From positions 1-9,104 of the forward strand of contig JBMOJH010000126.1 of NCBI GenBank assembly GCA_049316905.1: a stretch of 9,104 nt of DNA. Reading direction: 5' to 3'. Below are positions 1 through 6,014 of this stretch, piece by piece (position 1 is the first letter of the stretch; the number at the start of each line of letters is the position of its first letter). Made by a program: the position numbers and the translations under genes. Origin of the DNA: CAIPVR01 sp049316905 (GTDB taxonomy: Bacteria; Actinomycetota; Acidimicrobiia; Acidimicrobiales; Microtrichaceae). The notes under the pieces were generated by a model, which was not told where the DNA came from, made no database searches, and saw only the letters and a program-made list of their open reading frames with translations.

Positions 1-8
1 CCCGGCTC

Positions 9-50
9 TGTGATGCTGCTGACGACACATGAGTCGTCAGCAGCATCACA
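9..50 (-). terminator. Perfect 18-bp inverted repeat, probable transcription terminator after lacZ
   Basis: Bases 9-26 (TGTGATGCTGCTGACGAC) are the exact reverse complement of bases 33-50, separated by a 6-base loop. The stem begins 19 bases past the lacZ stop codon on the minus strand. Its G+C content (10 of 18 per arm) is below that of the surrounding DNA, so the pairing is not a by-product of GC richness. No run of U follows the stem on either strand, so it is not a classical intrinsic terminator. Stem-only terminators without a U tract have been proposed for actinobacteria. Because it is symmetric it could also serve a convergent gene beyond the window edge. A protein-binding site or an RNA-stabilising 3' hairpin are alternatives. 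Confidence 0.7.
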
Positions 51-69
51 AAGCTGGGGATGAAAGGGG

Positions 70-3000
70 TCAGGCGCGGGTCCAGCGGAACCGCGCGGCG
101 ACCGTGTGGCGCCCGGGCGCGAAGCGGTAGCGCTCGGTCGCGTCGGGCCCGCACGCCCCGGTGCCGAGGCCACGGTGGTACCCGAGGAACAGCTCGGTGA
201 CCGACGGATCCCGCAACGGGCCCAACTCGTCCGCGTGGGTCGCGGCGAACAGCTCCGCTGCGCGGTGGTGGCGGGCGGAGAACCCGAGGCCCGGCGAGTC
301 CGGCACCACCTCGAGCGCGATGCCCGAGCGGGGATCCACGAGGCGCAGCCAGCGGAGGCCGGTGCGGAACCCGTGCTCCTGGGGGAACGAGTACGGCACG
401 TACTGGTCCGCCACGTCCGCCCGCCAGCGGCCGACCCGGGCCGCGGCGCGGCGGTCGGGGTACGACTCGTCGGGCCCGTCGCCGAACCACTCGATCCCAC
501 CGAAGTCCGCGGGCAGGTCCGCCACCACGCCGATCGCCGGCACGTCGGCCTCGCCGTCGGCCAGGTCGATCTCGGCCACGACCTCCCACCACCCGTCGGC
601 CACCGGCGCCACCCGCACCGCCGCGGTGCCCGGCGGCGGGCCGTCGGCGAGCGCGGACCAGGGCGCCAGGTGCGCGGACCACTCGGCCATCCACCCCACC
701 TGGATCGCGTCGTTGTCGACGAGGGCCCGGAAGGTCGTGGCCCGGAACGCGAGCTCCACCGGCGCGACCACCGATGCGCCCCGGCCGACCCACGGGCGGC
801 TCACCGCGGGTTCGCCCCGGCCGGCGCCGGGGACCGGCAGCTGGTCGCGGGCGACCACGTGGCCGGCCGGGGCCCACGGCGTGGCCCGGCGCAGGGACCA
901 CTCGACGGTGACGAACAGCTCCTGGCCCGGGGCGAGGCGCGGCCGGGCCCATCCGAGGCGGATGTCCGCGTGACCCCGGGGCGGGACCGGGCCCACCTGG
1001 AGCGTCCCGCCGTCGATGCGGCGGCCGTCGAGCTCCAGGGTCCACCGTGCGCGGAGGTCCGCGGTATCGGTGACCCACCGGTGGTTGTGCACGCGCAGGC
1101 GGCCGTGGGCCGCGTCGCGCAGCTCCACGCGGACCGGGCGGCCCACGTGGTGCACCTCGGCCATCGCCGGGTGCGGCCGGCGCGCCGCGTCCACCAGGCC
1201 GTCGCAGATGAAGTTGCCGTCGTTCGGCCGGTCACCGAAGTCGCCGCCGTAGCCCCACGCAGGGGTCCCGTCCGGGCCGCGCCGCACGTCCTCGCCCACC
1301 CCGGCGGCCCCGGCGCCCACCGGGCCGGTCACCGCTCTGCGGGGCAGTCCGTGCTCGAGCCACTCCCAGATGAAGCCGCCCTGGAGGCCGTGGGTCGACT
1401 CGAACGCGTCCCAGTGCTCGGCGAGGGACCCGTTGGAGTTGCCCATGGCGTGGGAGTACTCGCAATAGATGAGCGGACGGCGCCGGTCCTCGGCGCGGCC
1501 GGCCCACTCGAGCACCTCGTCGAGCGGCCGGTACATCGGACAGACGATGTCGCTCACGGCGGCCTCGGCGTGGAGGTCGTGCATGAACGGCCCCTCGTAC
1601 TGCACCGGCCGCGAGGGATCGAGACGGGCCACCGCGGCGCGTGCCGCGGCATGGACCGGGCCGTCGCCGGACTCGTTGCCGAGCGACCACACGACGACGC
1701 TCGGGTGGTGCAGGTCGCGGGCCACCATGCGCTCGACCCGCCCGAGGATCGTGGCGGAGTACGCCGGGTCGTGGCACAGCGAGGTCTGCCGGGCGTGGGA
1801 CTCGACGTTCGCCTCGTCGACCACCCAGAGGCCGAGCTCGTCGCACAGCTCGGCGAAGTGCTCGTCGTGCGGGTAGTGGCTGGCCCGCACCGCGTTGAGG
1901 TTGTGGGCCTTCATCAGGCAGAGGTCGCGACGGGTCAGCTCCGGCGGCACGGCCCGACCGCGGTGCGGGTCGTGCTCGTGGTGGTTGACGCCGTGGAGCA
2001 GCACCGGCGCGCCGTTGAGGCGCAGCTCGCGGTCGGCCACCTCCACGCTGCGGAACCCGGTGCGCAGCGCGGTGACCTCCTCCACCGAGCCGTCGGGGCG
2101 GCGCAGGGTGACGAGCAGCCGGTACCGGGTGGGGGCCTCCGCGTGCCAGGGCCGGATCCCGGGCACGTCCAGCGCCACCTCCACCACGCCCGGGCGGACG
2201 TACATGCCCGCGAGGAGCTCGCCCGCCTCCGAGGACGTGTCCCAGACCGGGACCGGGAGTTGACCGGTGGTGGCCACGCGGCGGCCGCCCATGGTCTCGA
2301 CCGTCACCTCCGCGGACCACCCGGCCTCGCGCACCGCGGGGCCGGCCACGGTGACCGTGCCCGCGACGGTGCCGGTCGCGGTGGCATCGGCCCGGCTGCC
2401 CGACCCAGCCCGCAGGCCGGGCGCGAGGGCCAGCCCCGACAGGTGCGACGGCGCCGTGCTGTAGAGCGCGACGCTGCGCTGCAGACCGTGGTGCCACCAC
2501 TGGTCCTGGTCCTCCACCCACGTCTGGGCCGACCACTTGGGCACCACCAGCTCGAGCTCGCAGCGCCGGCCGGCGCGCACGTACGCGGTCACGTCGTACT
2601 CGGAGGGGAGGCGGCTGTCGGTGCCGTAGCCGACCAACGCGCCCTCGATGAACACGGCGTGGAACGACTCGGTGGCACCGATGCGCAGCACCACACGGCG
2701 GCGGGCGAAGGACCGCGGCACCGCCACGGTGCGGCGCACCACCCCGATCGGGTTCGCCGCGGGCACCGCCGGGGGGTCCGCGTCGAAGGGCATCACCACG
2801 TTCGTGTACTGGGGCGAACCATGGCCCTGGAGGTCCCACGCGCCCGGGACCTCCACCGGGGCGGTCACCGCCGGCGCGCCGGTGCCGTCGTGGTACTCGA
2901 GCTCCCAGGTGCCGTCGAGGTCCAGCCACCACGGCGAGGACGTGAACGTGGCGGGGTCGGTGCCGTCGAGGAGTCGGGCCGTGGCCGGGTCGGGGCAGGG

Positions 3001-3117
3001 CACGGCCAGCGGCCGCATCGGGAGGCGGTGCAGCGAGGTGGCGGTGGGGTCGAGCCACGGCCGGCCCGGGAGGGCGGCGAGCAGCTGGTCGAGCGGTTCG
3101 GGCCGGGCGTTCGTCAC
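70..3117 (-). CDS. lacZ: Beta-galactosidase, glycoside hydrolase family 2 (LacZ type)
   Basis: This 1015-aa protein has the length and layout of E. coli-type LacZ, a cytoplasmic enzyme that hydrolyses terminal beta-D-galactosides. The N-terminal TSLHRLPMRP (27-36) matches the usual family opening, followed by the sugar-binding jelly-roll with VPGAWDLQGHGSPQYTN (90-106). The catalytic TIM barrel shows HGVNHHEHDPHRG (375-387), RASHYPHDEHFAELCDELG (411-429) and DEANVESH with the probable Mg ligands E439 and H441. WSLGNESGDG places the acid/base at E482, and YCEYSHAMGNSNG places the nucleophile at E553. GGDFGDRPNDGNFICDGLV (624-642) is also conserved, and the C-terminal beta-sandwich domain follows. 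No signal peptide is seen. The GTG start lies 9 bases after the photolyase stop, and no upstream Shine-Dalgarno is evident, so coupled translation is likely. A Gly/Ala-rich insertion at about 591-617 is longer than in E. coli. The true substrate may be a plant or algal galactoside and not lactose. Confidence 0.95.
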   Translation of the reverse strand: MTNARPEPLDQLLAALPGRPWLDPTATSLHRLPMRPLAVPCPDPATARLLDGTDPATFTSSPWWLDLDGTWELEYHDGTGAPAVTAPVEVPGAWDLQGHGSPQYTNVVMPFDADPPAVPAANPIGVVRRTVAVPRSFARRRVVLRIGATESFHAVFIEGALVGYGTDSRLPSEYDVTAYVRAGRRCELELVVPKWSAQTWVEDQDQWWHHGLQRSVALYSTAPSHLSGLALAPGLRAGSGSRADATATGTVAGTVTVAGPAVREAGWSAEVTVETMGGRRVATTGQLPVPVWDTSSEAGELLAGMYVRPGVVEVALDVPGIRPWHAEAPTRYRLLVTLRRPDGSVEEVTALRTGFRSVEVADRELRLNGAPVLLHGVNHHEHDPHRGRAVPPELTRRDLCLMKAHNLNAVRASHYPHDEHFAELCDELGLWVVDEANVESHARQTSLCHDPAYSATILGRVERMVARDLHHPSVVVWSLGNESGDGPVHAAARAAVARLDPSRPVQYEGPFMHDLHAEAAVSDIVCPMYRPLDEVLEWAGRAEDRRRPLIYCEYSHAMGNSNGSLAEHWDAFESTHGLQGGFIWEWLEHGLPRRAVTGPVGAGAAGVGEDVRRGPDGTPAWGYGGDFGDRPNDGNFICDGLVDAARRPHPAMAEVHHVGRPVRVELRDAAHGRLRVHNHRWVTDTADLRARWTLELDGRRIDGGTLQVGPVPPRGHADIRLGWARPRLAPGQELFVTVEWSLRRATPWAPAGHVVARDQLPVPGAGRGEPAVSRPWVGRGASVVAPVELAFRATTFRALVDNDAIQVGWMAEWSAHLAPWSALADGPPPGTAAVRVAPVADGWWEVVAEIDLADGEADVPAIGVVADLPADFGGIEWFGDGPDESYPDRRAAARVGRWRADVADQYVPYSFPQEHGFRTGLRWLRLVDPRSGIALEVVPDSPGLGFSARHHRAAELFAATHADELGPLRDPSVTELFLGYHRGLGTGACGPDATERYRFAPGRHTVAARFRWTRA

Positions 3118-3120
3118 GGC

Positions 3121-3138
3121 GGGAGGCTAGAGGCTCCC
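3121..3138 (-). promoter_or_regulatory. Short inverted repeat at photolyase/lacZ junction with stop codon in the loop
   Basis: GGGAG (3121-3125) pairs with CTCCC (3134-3138) across an 8-base loop. In the minus-strand RNA the photolyase UAG stop (3129-3127) lies in the loop, and the lacZ GUG start follows the stem after 3 bases. A ribosome finishing the photolyase gene would melt this hairpin, which would favour coupled initiation of lacZ. The stem is only 5 bp in GC-rich DNA, so chance is a real alternative. Confidence 0.3.
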
Positions 3139-4632
3139 GGCATCCAGACGGGCGAGGACCTCGGTGGCCCGGGCCCGCACCTCGGGCACATCCGACAGGC
3201 GCCGCAGGCCCGCCATCTGGTTGCGCATCCGCCCGTTGGACCGGAAGCGCTCCTCGTGGCGTGCCAGGAAGTCCCAGTAGAGCGTGGTGAACGGACAGGC
3301 GTCGTCGCCGGTGCGCCGACCGGGGTCGTAGCGGCAGCCCCGGCAGTGGTCACTCATCCGCTTCAGGTAGGCGCCGCCCGCGGCGTACGGCTTGGTGGCC
3401 ATGCGCCCGCCATCCGCGTGCAGCGTCATGCCCACCACGTTCGGCGACATCACCCACTCCGCGCCGTCGACGAAGCGCTCCCACATCCAGTCGTTGAGCT
3501 CACCGGGCCGCACCCCGGCGAGCAGACAGAGGTTGCCGAGCACCATGAGCCGCTCGATGTGGTGCGCGTAGGCGTGGTCCTCGACGTGGCCCAGCACGTT
3601 CGCCACGCACGCCATGTGCGTGGCCCGTTCCGGGTCCGGGTGGGTGAACGCCGGGGGCAGCGGACGGGTGGCGCCGAGCTCGTTCCAGCCGTCCCATTCC
3701 GACTCCCAGAGCCACCACAGGCCCCACACGTACTCCCGCCAGCCGATCACCTGCCGGATGAACCCCTCGGCCGACGCGAGGGGGACGCGACCGTCGCGAT
3801 AGGCGACCTCCGCGGCCTCCACCACCTCCGACGGGTGCAGGAGGCCGAGGTTCATCGACGACGACAGCACCGAGTGGGCCAGCTTCCACTCCGCCGCGAG
3901 CATCGCGTCCTCGTGCGGACCGAACCGCGGGAGGCCCTGGTCGATGAACACCTCGAGACGTTCGAGCGCCTGGGCCCGCGAGGTGGGCCACAGGCCGACC
4001 GGCGCCGCGCCCACCAGGTCGTCGGGCAGGCCCTCGGCCACCCGGGCGTCGAGGTCGTCGAGTCCGAACACCGGCGCGTCCGGCCAGGTGCGGCCGTCCT
4101 TGGGCGGGGGTTGCCGGTTGTCGGCATCGAGGTTCCACACGCCGCCGCAGGGCGTGTCGCCGTCCATGAGCACATCGAGGCGCACGCGCTGCCACCGGTA
4201 GAAGTCCTCCATGCGGAGGCGGCCGGGACGGGTCGCGGCCCAGGCCGCGAAGTCCTCGTGGTGGCAGAGGAACTGGTCCGAGCGCACCACGGTGCAACCC
4301 AGCTCGGCGGCCAGCCGCCGGGCGGCCCGCGAGTTCGGCTCGGTGACCTCCACGGCGTCGGGGCCGAACCGCTCGACGTGCGCGGTCACGCCGGCCCGGA
4401 ACGTCGGCGCGTCGCGCAGGTCCACCTCGAAGCCCTCGTCGCGCAGCTCGTCGGCGAGGCGTTCCATCGCGGCGAGGTACAGGTGCACGCGCTGGCGGTG
4501 CCAGCGCCGCGACGTCACCTTGGCCGCCGAGCGCACCATCAGCACCCGATGGGTGGCCGGGGACGCGGCGCCCAGCGCGCCGAGGCGCCGGTGCAGCTGG
4601 TCGCCGAGGACCCAGACGGTGCGCAGACTCAC
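3127..4632 (-). CDS. FeS-type photolyase/cryptochrome (deoxyribodipyrimidine photolyase-related protein, PhrB/CryB-like)
   Basis: This 501-aa flavoprotein belongs to the FeS-BCP branch of photolyases and cryptochromes, which either repairs (6-4) photoproducts with light or senses light. The N-terminal Rossmann domain opens with VWVLGDQLHRRL (6-17), typical of the photolyase-related family. LMDGDTPCGGVWNLDADNR (155-173) followed by PPPKDGRTWP is a family hallmark. The FAD-binding half contains FIRQVIGWREYVWGLWW (291-307) and NDWMWERFVDGAEWVMSPN (380-398). Cys342, Cys430, Cys433 and Cys446 reproduce the spacing of the four [4Fe-4S] ligands of Agrobacterium PhrB as I recall them (350, 438, 441, 454), so a cluster is expected. 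The GTG start at 4632 overlaps the last stop of a chain of mini-ORFs that begins at the peroxiredoxin stop. Whether it repairs DNA or signals cannot be decided from sequence; co-occurrence with a B12 photoreceptor-like regulator fits light-induced repair. Confidence 0.93.
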   Translation of the reverse strand: MSLRTVWVLGDQLHRRLGALGAASPATHRVLMVRSAAKVTSRRWHRQRVHLYLAAMERLADELRDEGFEVDLRDAPTFRAGVTAHVERFGPDAVEVTEPNSRAARRLAAELGCTVVRSDQFLCHHEDFAAWAATRPGRLRMEDFYRWQRVRLDVLMDGDTPCGGVWNLDADNRQPPPKDGRTWPDAPVFGLDDLDARVAEGLPDDLVGAAPVGLWPTSRAQALERLEVFIDQGLPRFGPHEDAMLAAEWKLAHSVLSSSMNLGLLHPSEVVEAAEVAYRDGRVPLASAEGFIRQVIGWREYVWGLWWLWESEWDGWNELGATRPLPPAFTHPDPERATHMACVANVLGHVEDHAYAHHIERLMVLGNLCLLAGVRPGELNDWMWERFVDGAEWVMSPNVVGMTLHADGGRMATKPYAAGGAYLKRMSDHCRGCRYDPGRRTGDDACPFTTLYWDFLARHEERFRSNGRMRNQMAGLRRLSDVPEVRARATEVLARLDAGSL

Positions 4633-4712
4633 GCGGTGCCGTCGCCGCTCACGCGGTGCCGTCGCCGCTCACGCGGTGCCGTCGCCGCTCACGCGGTGCC
4701 GTCGCCGCTCAC
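4629..4712 (-). promoter_or_regulatory. Chain of four overlapping seven-codon mini-ORFs linking peroxiredoxin to photolyase
   Basis: Each 20-bp unit contains a minus-strand mini-ORF that runs GTG to TGA and encodes MSGDGTA. They lie at 4712-4689, 4692-4669, 4672-4649 and 4652-4629. Every TGA overlaps the next GTG as GTGA. The first GTG overlaps the peroxiredoxin TGA (4711-4709), and the last TGA overlaps the photolyase GTG (4632-4630). GTGA and ATGA overlaps are the usual arrangement for termination-reinitiation coupling in operons. The geometry would therefore allow a terminating ribosome to re-start repeatedly until it enters the photolyase gene, with each step losing some ribosomes. No good Shine-Dalgarno is visible in the unit. 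The geometry is read directly from the sequence; the relay function is inference. Confidence 0.5.
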
Positions 4713-4718
4713 GCGGTG
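4629..4718. repeat. 20-bp tandem repeat, 4.5 identical copies
   Basis: Reading the plus strand, TCACGCGGTGCCGTCGCCGC occurs four times without a mismatch at 4629-4648, 4649-4668, 4669-4688 and 4689-4708. A half copy (TCACGCGGTG, 4709-4718) lies inside the 3' end of the peroxiredoxin gene. On the minus strand the unit reads GCGGCGACGGCACCGCGTGA. The repeat fills the whole space between the peroxiredoxin stop and the photolyase start. The unit resembles the last 18 bases of the peroxiredoxin gene (GCGGCTGCCACCGCGTGA), so it may have arisen by local duplication of that end. Identical copies imply recent expansion or homogenisation, and the copy number is likely to vary between strains by replication slippage. 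Confidence 0.98.
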
Positions 4719-5167
4719 GCAGCCGCGCGCAGCACGGAGAGGGCCTCGTCCGCGTGTACGTCCATGTTCATCTCCGACGAGATGACCTTGAGCAGCTTGC
4801 GGTCCGTCCCGATCACGAAGGTGGAGCGCTTGTTCATGAGCGGGCCCATGCGCTTCACGCCGAACGCCGACGCGACCGAGCGGTCGGTGTCGGACAGGAG
4901 CGGGTAGCCGAGGCCGTGCTTGGCATCGAACGCTGCCTGCTTGTCGACCTTGTCGGCGCTGATGCCCACGCGCTGGGCGCCCACCTCGGCGAACTCGGCG
5001 GCGAGGTCGCGGAAGTGGCACGACTCCTTCGTGCAGCCCGTGGTCATGGCCTTCGGGTAGAAGAACAGCACCACGGGGCCCTTCTCCAGCAGCTCGGAGA
5101 GCGACACGGCGGTGCCGGTCTGGTCGGGAAGGGTGAAGTCGGGTGCGAGATCTCCGGCGGCGAGCAT
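4709..5167 (-). CDS. bcp: Thioredoxin-dependent peroxiredoxin, BCP/PrxQ type
   Basis: This 152-aa protein is a full-length atypical 2-Cys peroxiredoxin of the BCP/PrxQ group, which reduces hydrogen peroxide and organic hydroperoxides in the cytoplasm using thioredoxin or a similar donor. It begins with the family motif GDLAPDFTLPDQ (5-16). FYPKAMTTGCTKESC (36-50) carries the P-x3-T-x2-C active site with peroxidatic Cys45 and resolving Cys50 four residues apart, as in E. coli BCP. Arg114 in KRSTFVIG is the expected active-site arginine. GISADKVDKQAAF (68-80) and YPLLSDTDRSVASAFGV (88-104) are also typical. The ATG at 5167 gives the normal N-terminus; no Shine-Dalgarno is evident. The 38-base gap upstream is the longest one without repeats in the cluster and holds an operator-like dyad. 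The TGA stop is overlapped by the first mini-ORF of the 20-bp repeat chain. Confidence 0.95.
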   Translation of the reverse strand: MLAAGDLAPDFTLPDQTGTAVSLSELLEKGPVVLFFYPKAMTTGCTKESCHFRDLAAEFAEVGAQRVGISADKVDKQAAFDAKHGLGYPLLSDTDRSVASAFGVKRMGPLMNKRSTFVIGTDRKLLKVISSEMNMDVHADEALSVLRAAATA

Positions 5168-5178
5168 GGACGCGGAAA

Positions 5179-5210
5179 CCCGGCCGGGCGGTCAAGTATT
5201 CCGGTTCACC
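5179..5210 (-). promoter_or_regulatory. Dyad symmetries and possible internal promoter upstream of peroxiredoxin gene
   Basis: Two symmetric elements lie in the gap before the peroxiredoxin ATG. CCCGGCCGGG (5179-5188) is a perfect 10-bp palindrome. A 21-bp dyad at 5190-5210 reads GGTnAA-N9-TTnACC on the minus strand, reaching into the phosphatase stop codon. Between its arms lies AATACT (5200-5195), four of six matches to a -10 element, about 28 bases before the ATG; no convincing -35 is seen. A regulator binding the dyad would cover this element. The spacing would suit an internal, separately regulated promoter for the peroxiredoxin-photolyase-lacZ part of the operon. Short arms in GC-rich DNA make chance plausible. 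Confidence 0.25.
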
Positions 5211-5994
5211 CTGCCGACGGCCCGGCCGGGCCCAGCAGCCGGGCCCGCAGGTCCCCCGGCACCGACGGGTCGAGACCGGCGTCGAGCAGGTAGGCCTCGG
5301 CGCCGCCGTGACGGGCCCGGAAGCGCCGCAGGGTCACGTCCATCGTGGCCGGACGGGCCGACCACACGCCCAGGTGCAGCTCGTCGTCGCCGGGGTCGCC
5401 GTAGGGGTGGCCGTGGATCCACAGCCACTGGGTCTGCACGGCGGTGGCGAGCGCCGAGCGGCCGTAGTCGGCCACGATCACGTCGTCGGGCACGCCGAGC
5501 AGGTCGAGCAGCAGCATGGCGAGCAGGCCCGTGCGGTCCTTGCCCACCGCGCAGTGGAAGGCGACCCCGCCGTCGGTGGCCGCGACCTTCTCGACCGCGC
5601 CCACGAAGCGCCCACCGAACCCCTCGAGGATCTCGGCGTAGCGGTGGACCAGCACCGGCGAGGCCTCGCCGTCGGTGGGTTCGAGCGCCGCCTCGTCGGC
5701 CGCGTCCCATGCGTAGTTGGGATCCAGCACGGGATGGTGCGCGAGCTCGATGCCGTCGTGGGCGAACACGCCGTCGGTGGCCTGCTCGGAGTGGTCACGC
5801 AGGTCGAGCACCATGCGCACGCCGTGGTCGTGCAGGGCCACCCGGCTGTCGTGGCGGGCGCGGTGCAACGAGTCGCCGCGCACGAGGAGGCCGGGGCGCA
5901 GCGCGCGGCCCTCCGCGGCGGGGAGGCCGCCGAGATCGCGGGTGTTGAAGATCCCGTCGCGGGCGAGGAGGGGGCGGAGCGACCCGGTGGGCAT
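5206..5994 (-). CDS. Tyrosine/serine protein phosphatase, Y_phosphatase3/MptpB-like family
   Basis: This 262-aa protein is a cysteine-dependent phosphatase of the bacterial tyrosine/serine family that includes mycobacterial PtpB. The N-terminal GIFNTRDLGGLP (14-25) is the family's NxRDLGG signature, followed by LRPGLLVRGDSLHRA (32-46). The P-loop HCAVGKDRTG (147-156) contains the catalytic Cys148 and phosphate-binding Arg154 of the C-x5-R motif, with the Lys and Asp (K152, D153) seen in family members able to dephosphorylate phosphotyrosine, phosphoserine or phosphoinositides. DDVIVADYGRS (170-180) is the conserved segment after the P-loop. No signal peptide or membrane segment is present. 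The ATG lies 16 bases after the preceding stop. Its substrate is unknown; a role in the stress response is suggested only by gene context. Confidence 0.9.
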   Translation of the reverse strand: MPTGSLRPLLARDGIFNTRDLGGLPAAEGRALRPGLLVRGDSLHRARHDSRVALHDHGVRMVLDLRDHSEQATDGVFAHDGIELAHHPVLDPNYAWDAADEAALEPTDGEASPVLVHRYAEILEGFGGRFVGAVEKVAATDGGVAFHCAVGKDRTGLLAMLLLDLLGVPDDVIVADYGRSALATAVQTQWLWIHGHPYGDPGDDELHLGVWSARPATMDVTLRRFRARHGGAEAYLLDAGLDPSVPGDLRARLLGPAGPSAG

Positions 5995-6014
5995 CTGAGT
6001 CCGCAGCCGCTCAG
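5995..6014 (-). promoter_or_regulatory. Short inverted repeat directly before the phosphatase start codon
   Basis: CTGAG (5995-5999) pairs with CTCAG (6010-6014) across a 10-base loop. In the minus-strand RNA the upstream gene's UGA stop is part of the first arm, and the phosphatase AUG follows the second arm with no spacing. This resembles the arrangement at two other junctions in the cluster. It could couple translation of the two genes, but the 5-bp stem is weak evidence alone. Confidence 0.2.

Noticed and set aside
1232..3058. Minus-strand open frame of 608 codons within lacZ in another frame
   Set aside because: It is an Arg/Pro/Gly-rich shadow of the lacZ coding sequence with no domain signature.
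4629..4718. CRISPR array or recombinase attachment site
   Set aside because: The units are contiguous 20-mers with no spacers, and no cas, integrase or transposase gene is present. A tandem repeat that encodes overlapping mini-ORFs explains the pattern better.
106..4785. Very long plus-strand open frame (1559 codons) antisense to lacZ, photolyase and the repeat
   Set aside because: Its translation is rich in Arg, Gly, His, Val and Ala with no recognisable motif. It lies opposite three well-supported genes, and long antisense frames are common in DNA of this G+C content.
5190..5195. Minus-strand TTGACC as a -35 element for the peroxiredoxin gene
   Set aside because: No -10-like hexamer lies 16-18 bases downstream; that position falls just before and in the start codon region, in GC-rich sequence.
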